From: Pseudomonas sp. LBUM920
GTDB lineage: Bacteria > Pseudomonadota > Gammaproteobacteria > Pseudomonadales > Pseudomonadaceae
Length of the DNA stretch: 64,000 bases
Direction: 5' to 3'
Assembly (NCBI RefSeq): GCF_003852315.1
Contig: NZ_CP027762.1
Coordinates: 3,391,501-3,455,500 of the forward strand
Positions within the stretch are counted from its first letter, which is position 1. Every line of letters begins with the position of its first letter. This document shows, piece by piece, positions 42,441-50,164 of the stretch. The notes under the pieces are model-generated. The model saw only the letters and a program-made list of their open reading frames with translations, was not told the origin of the DNA and made no database searches. The position numbers were made by a program, and so were the translations under genes.

Positions 42441-42443
42441 GAG

Positions 42444-42490
42444 TGGAGGCCGAGGTCGGAATCGAACCGGCGTAGGCGGATTTGCAATCC
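42444..42490 (-). other. Prophage attachment site (attL): 3' half of tRNA-Cys
   Basis: Minus-strand sequence from GGATTGCAAATCC (anticodon stem-loop, anticodon GCA) through the T-arm GGTTCGATTCC to GGCCTCCA matches the 3' half of Pseudomonas tRNA-Cys. The 5' half is absent: the bases before it (tattttcgt) do not pair. Tyrosine integrases that use tRNA 3' ends leave this truncated copy at one end and a restored tRNA at the other. With the tRNA on the minus strand, the intact gene must lie to the right of the prophage, beyond 64,000. Confidence 0.88.
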
Positions 42491-42491
42491 A

Positions 42492-42945
42492 CGAAAATAC
42501 TTCTATTAATCAATCAATTACGTCGAATTCAATTCCGCATTACGAATATTTAATCGGCCTCAGAGCCCTCTAAAATCGGGCTACTCTGCATCGGTTGCGG
42601 AATGGATTCTGCGCATCGTAGCCTACTGTTGAATAGTCGATCCGATGATGGATTGGAACTGCTAATCCTACAGACATTGTAATACGTGCCCTGTAGCGCA
42701 CGATAAAAACCCCGTACCACTTTCGTACCACTCCCCTCCTGAAATAGCCATCGCCTGGCCGACAAAACCACATCCGTAAGGCACGGTGCTTATCGCCAAT
42801 GCCTGTCGCTCCAATCCCAACATCCCCTTCAAACGTCACCATCTGACGCTGTGTGGGTATCCATGACCCATTTGGGTATACCTAAAAAGCACAAGCATCA
42901 AGAGTATCCAGAATACGGAGAGGAATAACTTTTCAAAGTCCAAGC
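42492..42945. other. attL-proximal prophage region without a clear gene
   Basis: About 450 nt, AT-richer than the chromosome. A 73-codon minus-strand frame exists (42550-42771) but lacks a ribosome-binding site and a recognisable family. It contains a direct repeat CGTACCACT (42713-42721 and 42724-42732), which could be an integrase arm site. No integrase gene is present here. Confidence 0.5.
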
Positions 42946-42977
42946 AAAAAAAAACCCAGCTTGAGCTGGGTTTTTTT
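42946..42977. terminator. Bidirectional terminator after the bacteriocin immunity gene
   Basis: AAAAAAAAACCCAGC-ttga-GCTGGGTTTTTTT: 8-bp stem with long A and T tracts, 7 nt past the immunity gene stop. Confidence 0.92.
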
Positions 42978-42983
42978 GCAGAC

Positions 42984-43259
42984 CTAAATATCACTCAACG
43001 TATACTTATTCTCAACCATGAATGCTGGCGCATTCCAGTTTGGGCCTTTTCTTATTCCTCCATCAACATGTTCAACCACCCCTTCGAGCTCCATACTTTC
43101 AATAAGCTTCAAAAGCTCTAAGTTATTTGAAATATTGGCCCACCCATTCCTGCTGTAGAGTCGATCAAGCATTGGATACGAAATTGGTTTGTTTCTTACA
43201 ATAAAAAGAACTACATCCCTTGGTGCTTCAGCGACTACCACGTTATTAATGTTACTCAT
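42984..43259 (-). CDS. Bacteriocin immunity protein
   Basis: A 91-residue protein starting at ATG 43259 (MSNINNVVV), with GGAGAG just upstream inside the bacteriocin's last codons. There is a 1-nt gap to the bacteriocin stop, so the two are translationally coupled. The body (PRDVVLFIVRNKPISYPMLDRLYSRNGWANISNNLELLKLIESMELEGVVEHVDGGIRKGPNWNAPAF) looks like a small winged-helix-like fold and matches the proteins I recall following S-type pyocins with the same toxin domain. It should neutralise the toxin by direct binding. The immunity gene is intact even though the toxin gene is frameshifted. The role is inferred from position. Confidence 0.75.
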   Translation of the reverse strand: MSNINNVVVAEAPRDVVLFIVRNKPISYPMLDRLYSRNGWANISNNLELLKLIESMELEGVVEHVDGGIRKGPNWNAPAFMVENKYTLSDI

Positions 43260-43260
43260 T

Positions 43261-45035
43261 TTACTCTCCATATACTTGTTTAATTTCTGCAGCAATGGCT
43301 TCAGGCGTATAGAATAAATCGTCAGCATCCCTCAGCTTATAGTCTTCTAAGGTTGCAGCATGAGCATTATTCCAAACATTTCCTTCTACCCCATCAGCTA
43401 CCCCGAGCGCCCTGTAACGTTCTAACTCTCGCATTTCATGGGTGTAAAATCGTTTATCAACATCCGTAACAGGGATCTGACCACTTAGTATCTTTTCTAG
43501 CCGTTCAATCATAATCTTATTAGCATCAGAAGGTACGAATCGTGACGTATGCAATTTAACCAGATCAATACCTTCCTGAGTCACCGTTGCCGTTGCCCAA
43601 TCAAGATCTTGGGTTGGACCTCCGGCTTTATCAGGATTGTACATCCGTCCGCTGTGTACACCTTTAGTGGTAGCACCTTCGTACGGACTACTAAATACCG
43701 CATAAATCGGCGGCAAACCCGAATCCGCGGGGTAAACATAAATAGCGTCTCGGATGCTCAATTGGCTGGCAATCGGAAACGGCTCAGCTTTGACGTCAAT
43801 TGGGGTCAGAGTGATGCCTGTGTATACCGGAGTCTCCACCGGCTGTGCCGGAGTTGCCGTTGAGCTATTTCCTGGTACTGCAATAGGGAATGCCAGGGTG
43901 ATCGGCGGTGTATCGGTTGTAGTAAACGTATAGGCGTTGGCCACAGGATCAAGCACCAATGCCCTTACCGGAACAGTGGGGGCTAGTCCACCAGTGACCT
44001 GGGTGGCCACTACCGAATACTTCGATTGATCACCATAAAGCCGATATAGCACATCAACCGTCCCACCAGCCGCCGCTACCTCGAGAAGATTATCAGGCAG
44101 GCTAGGCGCCAGTTCCTTAGCGGGCAGATCCAGCATTGTCGCGGGCAGCTCCCCGTTGCCAAGGGACTCTGAATACGTCAAAGCTCCAATACCGACTGCC
44201 GTGGCTGCACTCACAACTGTACTCAGCGCTACCTTAGCCGCTTGAATCGCCGCCTCCAACGTAACGCCTGAACCTGCCGTGACGGCAATGGAGCCTGCAG
44301 CCGTACTCAGCTGCATAGCACCGGCTGCGGGAAGCCTGAACGTGTGAGCTGCTTTAAGTGCTGCGGCTTCAGCAGCTACCCTAGCAGCCTCAGCTGCTGC
44401 CGCCTCATCGGCAATACGTTTGGCCTCAGCGTCTGCACGTGCTTGGTTAGCCTGTGCTTGAAGATTCTGCTTCAGGACATTTAAATAATCGATCTCCCGA
44501 TTGATATATTTTGCAGCATACGCAGCCTCAAGTGAAGTGTACCATTCTTTATAATTTTTATCTGGAGGGTAGTTTGTCTTGCTCCCGCTGATTGCATCTT
44601 TAATAAATTGCATAGTCGGGAAACGAAAGAAGTCTCCATAGTAGTACTTATCAGCAATCGCTTTTTGAGCAGCAGCAGCCTGTGATTTTTGAGTGATTAG
44701 CGTATCCACCGAACGAATATGCTGTTCGATTTTCTCGACTTCGCTCGCGGGACTGCCTTCATTTTGTTCTATTGCGGTAATGCTTTTTGCAATAGATTCG
44801 GGCATCGACTGAAGATTCGTTGCAAAGCTCGCCTCTTGATCCTTAACATTTTGGGAAATAATGGGGGGTATGTGCTAAGTATATAAGTACGCGTTGCAAC
44901 GTTAATTAGCTGTCCAGTGTGACTATGTGAGAAATCACTGTCACCACCTCCGCCTCCGAATGTCTGTGGTTCATATTTATTAATAGCGTTGATTTCAATT
45001 TCTGGAAGATAAAGCGTGTCGCCAATCATAGGCAT
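43261..45035 (-). pseudogene. S-type-pyocin-like bacteriocin, one-base frameshift in a homopolymer
   Basis: The N-terminus begins at ATG 45035 (MPMIGDTLYLPEIEINAINKYEP..., with AAAAGGA upstream) and has the Gly-rich QTFGGGGGDSDFSH stretch typical of S-type pyocins. At the C6 run (G6 on the plus strand, 44863-44868) the frame is lost; with one extra base it continues as PPIISQNVKDQEASFATN and stays open to 43261, giving about 591 residues. The later part has an alanine-rich coiled coil (about 190-230), a pyocin_S-like translocation domain and a C-terminal toxin domain (about 460-591: FYTHEMRELERYRALGV..WNNAHAATLEDYKL), which looks nuclease-like but which I cannot place. The downstream part alone has an ATG at 44805. 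Confidence 0.8.
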
Positions 45036-45219
45036 AGTGAATTTCCTTTTCGCTATATTCAGTACGATAGCTCTCATATTTCAGTAAAGTGAACGGCTGA
45101 TTACCCCATCACCTTACTACCCTCTGACGAACGGCTTCGGCTCTGAAGCTCTCTGTTTCTGAAAAGCTCAACGAACAAAAATCCCCGTCTGCTGCACTCT
45201 TCATCATGCCGCACACATA

Positions 45220-45235
45220 CTGTATGCATATACAG
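45220..45235. promoter_or_regulatory. LexA (SOS) box upstream of the bacteriocin gene
   Basis: CTGTATGCATATACAG fits the LexA consensus CTG-N10-CAG with AT-rich centre; the outer CTGTAT/ATACAG arms are perfectly symmetric. It lies about 185 bp upstream of the bacteriocin ATG. A second palindrome-like ATGCATTTATGCAT (45,254-45,267) follows. DNA-damage induction of the bacteriocin is the expected consequence. Confidence 0.8.
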
Positions 45236-45805
45236 CAAAAACCGCAACAAAAAAATGCATTTATGCATATCCAGACTGGCAAACGGGGGATATCGGGGTC
45301 AGACCACAATATCTAACGTACTGGCCTCCCTCCGATCCCGACGCATTCCACACGAAGCAATGTGCAACGCGAGGTGGTGAGAAGCGCACAAGCCCATCCC
45401 ATACCCTAGACCCATCCCTGATAAACTGCGCCCCATTCGCCTCGCTGACTCAGACCCCCCAATACCCCTACAAACCGCTCCCCTCTCCCGCCGCTTCTCC
45501 GTCGCCCCGATGATGCTCATTCAGGACGGCCCACGCATCAAACAATCAGTATCTATGCGATTACGCTCTACTTTCCCTACAGCGGACAAAGTACAGGGCT
45601 CTCTACGTAGCAGTTGCTTGTAGCTCCAATCCCAGCACTCCTGACAAGCGCATCATAGCGGTGATGGATTGGACATAGCCCTCCTCAAAACCACCGCCAG
45701 CTATGCTTAGCTGGCATTGAGCGGCTGGTCTCGTAGCAATTTCTAAGCAAGCATAAATTTGGTAGGCCCCTGCTATCCTTAACCTTTTTCGATGAGATAG
45801 AACAC
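45236..45805. other. Intergenic region between the bacteriocin promoter and a small phage gene
   Basis: About 570 nt. Minus-strand frames (for example 45603-45824) overlap it, but lack ribosome-binding sites. The peptide CQLSIAGGGFEEGYVQSITAMMRLSGVLGLE in one of them looks protein-like and could be a decayed gene. A hairpin GCCAGCTA-tgct-TAGCTGGC sits at 45,697-45,716. Nothing else is supported. Confidence 0.45.
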
Positions 45806-46018
45806 ATGTCAGGGGAATACTCACTCCCGGATTTGCTTGAACGAATGTCCGAGAATCAGCTCGCGTTAGAAACAGCTCTGATGGAATTGGCCCTTCAAAG
45901 CGAAAAGCAAGGCCTGAATGAGGTTGGTAATAACGTACGTGGCGCGCTATTCGTGATCGGCGAAAACGCTGGGCACATCAAGCAGGGCCTGGCGAAGCTA
46001 CTAACCAATCGTCTTTGA
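45806..46018 (+). CDS. Uncharacterised 70-aa phage protein
   Basis: One of only two plus-strand genes in the prophage part of the window. 70 residues, helical, acidic then amphipathic (LPDLLERMSENQLALETALMELALQSEKQGLNEVGNNVRGALFVIGENAGHIKQGLAKLL). GAGATAG precedes the ATG. The coiled-coil-like heptads suggest an oligomer. It lies between the bacteriocin promoter region and the methylase and may be a moron or small regulator. No family recognised. Confidence 0.6.
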   Translation: MSGEYSLPDLLERMSENQLALETALMELALQSEKQGLNEVGNNVRGALFVIGENAGHIKQGLAKLLTNRL

Positions 46019-46181
46019 CAAAGCACACGCCGATGATGCTGGAGTATTTCGGACCTTAAGCCAGAATCCCATGTATTTACGGGGGCTCAGCGCATAGCTA
46101 CGCAGCATGCACAAACGCATGAATGTGAAAAACCAGGGAGCTGATTTATTGCTGCCGGTGCAATCCAGGGATGTTTGATGC

Positions 46182-46976
46182 TCAGAACAGTCCTCCCAAT
46201 GCGGCGGGCTCCCAGTTCATAATCACTAGCTCGCCACTCACCTCAGCCTTTCCCTGACGCTGATTGGTATTGCAATAGCGGATATCGAGCGTCTCAAAGT
46301 GAAAGCCGTCAAACACCCGTCGGATGTCTGGGTGATCGTTGATGCTAACCATGACCTTCCCTTTGCAGCGCCGCATGAAGTCGGCCATGCGCTCGTAATT
46401 CTCAAATGGAAAGTCCACGCCATAGCCGGCGGTCTGCCAGTAAGGAGGATCCATGTAGTGGAACGTATGGGCACGGTCGTAGCGCTCGGCACATTCAAGC
46501 CAGCCTAGGTTTTCAACGTAAGTGCCGGATAAACGCTCCCACGCTGCAGACAGGTTTTCCTCGATCCGCAGCAGGTTTATGGCTGGGCCGGTAGTTGCAG
46601 TGCCGAACGTCTGCCCGGTCACTTTGCCGGCGAAGGCATGGTGCTGCAGGTAAAAGAATCGGGCGGCGCGCTGGATGTCGGTGAGGGTTTCCGGGCGGGT
46701 CATCTTCTGCCACTCGAACACCTGCCGGGAGCTGAGCGCCCACTTGAACTGGCGCACGAATTCTTCCAGGTGGTTCTGCACGACGCGGTAAAGCGTCACC
46801 AGATCGCCGTTGATGTCATTGAGGACTTCAACTGGCGCGGCCTGGGGACGCATGAAGTAGAGCGCGGCGCCGCCGGCAAATACTTCAACGTAGCATTCGT
46901 GAGGTGGGAAGAGCGGGATAAGGCGGTCGGCCAGGCGGCGTTTGCCGCCCATCCAAGGGATGATGGGTGTGGACAT
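46182..46976 (-). CDS. D12-class N6-adenine DNA methyltransferase (Dam-like)
   Basis: A 264-residue MTase of the Dam/D12 class. SAM-binding motif I appears as IPWMGGKRRLADRLIPLFP...YVEVFAGGAALYF, and catalytic motif IV is the DPPY in HYMDPPYWQTAGYG. A TRD-like central part and a C-terminal EVSGELVIMNW, typical of phage Dam proteins, follow. It modifies adenine in a short palindrome (GATC is typical, but specificity is not readable from sequence). Phages use such enzymes to escape restriction or time packaging. No restriction endonuclease gene is adjacent. Confidence 0.92.
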   Translation of the reverse strand: MSTPIIPWMGGKRRLADRLIPLFPPHECYVEVFAGGAALYFMRPQAAPVEVLNDINGDLVTLYRVVQNHLEEFVRQFKWALSSRQVFEWQKMTRPETLTDIQRAARFFYLQHHAFAGKVTGQTFGTATTGPAINLLRIEENLSAAWERLSGTYVENLGWLECAERYDRAHTFHYMDPPYWQTAGYGVDFPFENYERMADFMRRCKGKVMVSINDHPDIRRVFDGFHFETLDIRYCNTNQRQGKAEVSGELVIMNWEPAALGGLF

Positions 46977-47084
46977 ATAAAAGCAAGACCTTTGCTGTAT
47001 AGATAAACAGTGCTAGGCTCGCTCCGCTTTGTGCACGAAGCAGGAGCCTTGGCTGGACTTGCAGGGACGTTCTGCGGGGAAGGT

Positions 47085-47128
47085 GGCCGGGTTGGATGTT
47101 GACGCATCCTGCCCGGCCGCTCCTTTTT
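47085..47128. terminator. Hairpin with T-run between methylase and Rz genes
   Basis: GGCCGGG-tt-GGATG-ttgacg-CATCC-tg-CCCGGCC then TCCTTTTTAC: a 12-bp interrupted stem. The T-run is on the plus strand, the A-run on the minus, so its direction is unclear; on the minus strand it directly follows the Rz stop codon. Confidence 0.5.
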
Positions 47129-47669
47129 ACTTCGGTGTAGAAACTTCTTTTGCGTAGGCCTGACAGGCCCGCAGGGCGATCAACCCTCGGTCGCCGGCAT
47201 CGGTGATTCCGATAACTCGTTGAGCATGCGCTGGGTCAAGTTGGGCTCTTGTGGGGCCATGAACCACGCGGCCGGTGACGGTGGTGGTTGGCACTGAACA
47301 GCTGCCGGTGGTTTCGGTGGCGGCGAGTACGACTGACAGCCGCAGATCAGCAGTAGCCAGCCGATCACGCAGACGAGCCTGCTTGATTTGCTCATCGGTC
47401 AATTCCTTGTAGTGGGTTTCGTCTTTGTGACGCAGGCGGAGCTCTAGGGCAAGACGCTTGTCCTGCTCTGTACGCAGCTGAGCAGCAGACGCTTGGGATA
47501 TTTCGTTGAGGGTGTCCGCCTGCAGCCGGGCTTGCCGCTCCAGCACGCTGCCATAACGCCAGTTCTGAGCAGTCCAGGCCAATGCTGCAGATCCTGCGAC
47601 CACCACCACTAACAGCAAGCTGATAGCGGCGATACGGAACTGCGCCGGGATCAGATCGAAGAGACGCAT
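47127..47669 (-). CDS. Rz: Rz-type i-spanin (LysB-like)
   Basis: A 180-residue inner-membrane spanin: one N-terminal TM (FRIAAISLLLVVVVAGSAALAW), a long periplasmic coiled coil (about 40-110: SVLERQARLQADTLNEISQASAAQLRTEQDKRLALELRLRHKDETHYKEL...), and a C-terminal ALRACQAYAKEVSTPK. GAGGG precedes the ATG at 47669, which lies within the last codons of the endolysin gene. It pairs with Rz1, encoded inside it in another frame, to fuse inner and outer membranes in the last lysis step. Confidence 0.88.
   Translation of the reverse strand: MRLFDLIPAQFRIAAISLLLVVVVAGSAALAWTAQNWRYGSVLERQARLQADTLNEISQASAAQLRTEQDKRLALELRLRHKDETHYKELTDEQIKQARLRDRLATADLRLSVVLAATETTGSCSVPTTTVTGRVVHGPTRAQLDPAHAQRVIGITDAGDRGLIALRACQAYAKEVSTPK
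47180..47395 (-). CDS. Rz1: Rz1-type o-spanin lipoprotein, nested in Rz
   Basis: A 71-residue lipoprotein fully inside the Rz gene in a different frame. The signal peptide MSKSSRLVCVIGWLLLICGCQSY has lipobox I-C-G-C (Cys at 20), followed by a proline-rich linker (SPPPKPPAAVQCQPPPSP), the signature of Rz1. It is anchored in the outer membrane and contacts the C-terminus of Rz. Nested Rz1 genes are a well known arrangement and are often missed in annotation. Confidence 0.88.
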   Translation of the reverse strand: MSKSSRLVCVIGWLLLICGCQSYSPPPKPPAAVQCQPPPSPAAWFMAPQEPNLTQRMLNELSESPMPATEG

Positions 47670-48214
47670 AACACCGCCCTCGCCCTGGCCCACAACTGCA
47701 GCCGATCCTCCAGGCCATTAAGGCCGCCGTTGATTCGGCGAGTGATCGTGTTGAACTGGTCCTGATCCGCGAGCGCATTCAGCCCGTTTACAGACCAGAA
47801 CCATGCGGCAGACTCTGCGGCCCACTGGGGCAGTTCGAGTAATTCAGGCGTACGCAGCAATCGCTCATCGCCGAACAGTGCCAGGCTGCAGCGCAGGTAG
47901 TTGTCGTGGCCGGTGACTTGAATCAACCCACGACCGCGATACCGCTGACCATCGCCGTCGGCCGCGGGCGTATTGCCAAGCTTGGCAGCCAGGGCGCCAG
48001 TGTCGTATTTGCTCAGGTACTGATCGCCGCCCAATTCGCGGACGTACTGCAGCTGACCAGACTCGTGTCCCACCTGGGCGAGGAATGCCGCCTGGCGCTT
48101 CGGCGTATCGATCTTACGGTTGATCATGGCTGCGTTCAGTACAGGAACAAAAACGCCGGCTTTGCGGCCGGCGTTCGGGAGGATTTGCAGTAACTGATGT
48201 TCGGTGATTGGCAT
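47651..48214 (-). CDS. GH19 endolysin
   Basis: A 187-residue phage lysozyme of the GH19 (chitinase-fold) family: LLQILPNAGRKAGVFVPVLNAAM...FLAQVGHESGQLQYVRELG (the HESG segment holds the first catalytic Glu), then DGQRYRGRGLIQVTGHDNYLRC (substrate-binding loop and second acidic site) and AAWFWSVNGLNALAD. No signal peptide or signal-anchor, so export would need a holin. GGAG precedes the ATG at 48214. Its 3' end overlaps the Rz start by 19 nt. No holin gene is visible beside it. Confidence 0.93.
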   Translation of the reverse strand: MPITEHQLLQILPNAGRKAGVFVPVLNAAMINRKIDTPKRQAAFLAQVGHESGQLQYVRELGGDQYLSKYDTGALAAKLGNTPAADGDGQRYRGRGLIQVTGHDNYLRCSLALFGDERLLRTPELLELPQWAAESAAWFWSVNGLNALADQDQFNTITRRINGGLNGLEDRLQLWARARAVLCVSSI

Positions 48215-48344
48215 GGCTTTCTCCATTCAAAAAACCGATGAGCGAACTCTGACGGTTGTTTCATTTTTTTTTCAACTTTGAGAAGATCACCCTCGCTACT
48301 AATGGCAGTAAGCCTTTATTGCTAGCGTGAGGACAGGAGGCTTT

Positions 48345-48665
48345 ATGGAGCAAATTCGGCTGAACAAGGCTCTATTATCATTGAGTGCAGAGTTTCAAAC
48401 CGGGGCTTCCCTAGTTGATATTCAATCTAGCGTTCATGATTTTGAAGCAGTGAAAAACCTTGGGGAGTGCGGACTGCTAAATTGCAAAGTTGCCCTCCTT
48501 GATCATGGGCAATATTGCATAACATGGACGTCAAAACTCCCTTTCACCTCGTCGGGACATACGCAAATTACTCGCATTAAAGCGAGTCTTGACAGCTCGT
48601 TTAGCGAAGTTAAAGCGCCCCCTTGTCGCTGGGATAACACTTTAAAATATAGGCAGGGTTTCTGA
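48345..48665 (+). CDS. Uncharacterised 106-aa protein, plus-strand moron candidate
   Basis: 106 residues (MEQIRLNKALLSLSAEFQTGASLVDIQSSVHDFEAVKNLGECGLLNCKVALLDHGQYCITWTSKLPFTSSGHTQITR...). AGGAGG with ideal spacing precedes the ATG at 48345. It is on the strand opposite to all flanking phage genes and is AT-richer than they are, which marks an independently transcribed insertion between endolysin and gene D. Soluble, with three cysteines. No family recognised; a lysogenic-conversion or defence role is possible but unproven. Confidence 0.65.
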   Translation: MEQIRLNKALLSLSAEFQTGASLVDIQSSVHDFEAVKNLGECGLLNCKVALLDHGQYCITWTSKLPFTSSGHTQITRIKASLDSSFSEVKAPPCRWDNTLKYRQGF

Positions 48666-48818
48666 CGAAAATTCCACGATGCAGTAGTAAATCATGCTCC
48701 GTATGTATCGTGCAGGAGCAAAAACACCGGCTTGGCGGCGAGCATTCGGTTCTATGCTTATGCAGCCGCGGTCCACTCACAGACACAAAAAACCGCACTA
48801 ATTCAGCGATGCGATCCA

Positions 48819-49865
48819 CTACTGCTTCTCGACGCTCAATACTTTGAGCGGCTTCTTTTCCTTCTTTTTCTTGCCTCTGGATTTACCTTGCTTGCCCGCA
48901 TTGCACTCCACCGTGGTCGACCAGCCTGATTGGGTGAACACCTGCTCGACCGAATCCGCCAGGTATTCGCCATCAAGACCAATCTTGAAACCCTGCACGT
49001 TGATTGATCGCTCCGCGAACAGATCTGTCCGCCCGGGCATCTCAAGCCGCACGTCAGCAGTCGAACGATTGAACGCTGCCAAACGGGCCTTGGCGGCCGC
49101 TTCAGCGGCGGTTTTGTTCGGGTAGATATGTCGGTCGGTATGAACCGCCGGCAAGCCATCAGGAGCATCGACGTTGTCGACGGTGACCACCACTAACTTG
49201 CCGTCCTTTTTGTTCTGGTGCTTGGTCGATACGGCCTTGTGCGAATTGCGATCCCCCAAGCTGAACTGCCATCGGCTGAGGTCGCTGCGGGTCAGGGTGA
49301 TCGCACCGAACGCTTTGCCGCTGGCGGTCTGCCCGCCCTGGCGCGGCATCACCAACAACTTGCCGTCTGCGACCTTAGCCGTGCAGTCGTACTGCTTTGC
49401 CAGGCGCGTAATGAAATTAAAATCGGACTCGTTGAGTTGATCCACGCGCGCGACCTTCGTCGCTACCTGGCACCCCGCTTGCCATCCATTGCGTGCGGCG
49501 ATGTCAGCCACAATTTTGGACAGCGGCACGTCCTCCCAACTACCACTACGGATGGTCTTGCCGCTGCCTCGCATGTCGCTGGCCTTGCCCTTTATCACAA
49601 TCGTATCCGGCGGTCCGGACACCTCGACCGAATCCACCGCATAACGCCCCAGGCGCTTCAGGGATGTTTCGGCATATCCCAGATAGATCTCGACAGAGCT
49701 GCCGCGCCGAGGCAGTACCACTTGGCCGTCACGATCATCTATTCGTAATTCAAACTCGTCGGAATCCATTCCCGGCTTGTCTGAAGTCCGAAGCAACAAC
49801 AGGCGATCATTGATCTTGGCTGTAATATCGGCACCGTCGGCGACGATTCGAAAAGTGGGAGTCAT
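48819..49865 (-). CDS. Phage late control / tail hub protein (P2 gpD family)
   Basis: A 348-residue baseplate hub protein of the P2 gpD / VgrG-gp27-like family: FRIVADGADITAKINDRLLLLRTSDKPGMDSDEFELRIDDRDGQVVLPRRGSSVEIYLGY at the start, then ARVDQLNESDFNFITRLAKQYDCTAKVADGKLLVM, the hallmark double-layer region. A lysine-rich tail (GKSRGKKKKEKKPLK) ends the protein. It caps the tail tube and recruits the spike. Last gene of the tail operon. Confidence 0.92.
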   Translation of the reverse strand: MTPTFRIVADGADITAKINDRLLLLRTSDKPGMDSDEFELRIDDRDGQVVLPRRGSSVEIYLGYAETSLKRLGRYAVDSVEVSGPPDTIVIKGKASDMRGSGKTIRSGSWEDVPLSKIVADIAARNGWQAGCQVATKVARVDQLNESDFNFITRLAKQYDCTAKVADGKLLVMPRQGGQTASGKAFGAITLTRSDLSRWQFSLGDRNSHKAVSTKHQNKKDGKLVVVTVDNVDAPDGLPAVHTDRHIYPNKTAAEAAAKARLAAFNRSTADVRLEMPGRTDLFAERSINVQGFKIGLDGEYLADSVEQVFTQSGWSTTVECNAGKQGKSRGKKKKEKKPLKVLSVEKQ

Positions 49866-49875
49866 GGATTTAGTC

Positions 49876-49901
49876 CAAAAAAAACCCGCACAGGGCGGGT
49901 C
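49876..49901 (-). terminator. Hairpin between tail genes X and D
   Basis: On the minus strand ACCCGCCCTGTGCGGGTTTTTTTT, a compact GC stem with an 8-T run, about 55 nt past the gpX stop and 10 nt before the gene D start. Confidence 0.85.
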
Positions 49902-49957
49902 ATGATCAAAGTATCGTCACGTTTATCGTAAAGTGCTGCTGGCGGTGTTGTTCGGGG

Positions 49958-50164
49958 TCAATCCCACAAACTAATCCCCTCCTCGGTCGGGCCTGGCAGG
50001 TCTGGCAGCACGATCACCACGCCAGCACGGTAAGGCTGGGGCTCATCTGCTAATCCCTGATTGGCATCAAGTACCGCCTCAACGGTGCCATTGAGATGGC
50101 CGTAAACGTTATGGCAAATGACATCGAGCATGTCACCGTCAGATGTTCTGCATGTCGTCGCCAT
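49958..50164 (-). CDS. Tail protein X (LysM-like)
   Basis: A 68-residue gpX-family protein: CRTSDGDMLDVICHNVYGHLNGTVEAVLDANQGLADEPQPYRAGVVIVLPDLP, a small LysM-type fold found in contractile-tailed phages near genes U and D. ATG at 50164 (MATTCRTS) is preferred; its 5' end overlaps the gpU stop, giving coupled translation. The role is in tail assembly, by family. Confidence 0.88.
   Translation of the reverse strand: MATTCRTSDGDMLDVICHNVYGHLNGTVEAVLDANQGLADEPQPYRAGVVIVLPDLPGPTEEGISLWD

Noticed and set aside
42492..42983. Possible integrase gene next to attL
   Set aside because: No frame long enough and no tyrosine-recombinase motif (R...H-x-x-R...Y). The integrase is expected at the other prophage end.
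45109..45309. 66-codon minus-strand frame spanning the LexA box
   Set aside because: Cys-rich random composition, no ribosome-binding site, and it lies across the promoter region of the bacteriocin.
45603..45824. 73-codon minus-strand frame with protein-like segment GGGFEEGYVQSITAMMRLSG
   Set aside because: No start signal, and it overlaps the promoter and start of the plus-strand gene at 45,806. At most a remnant.
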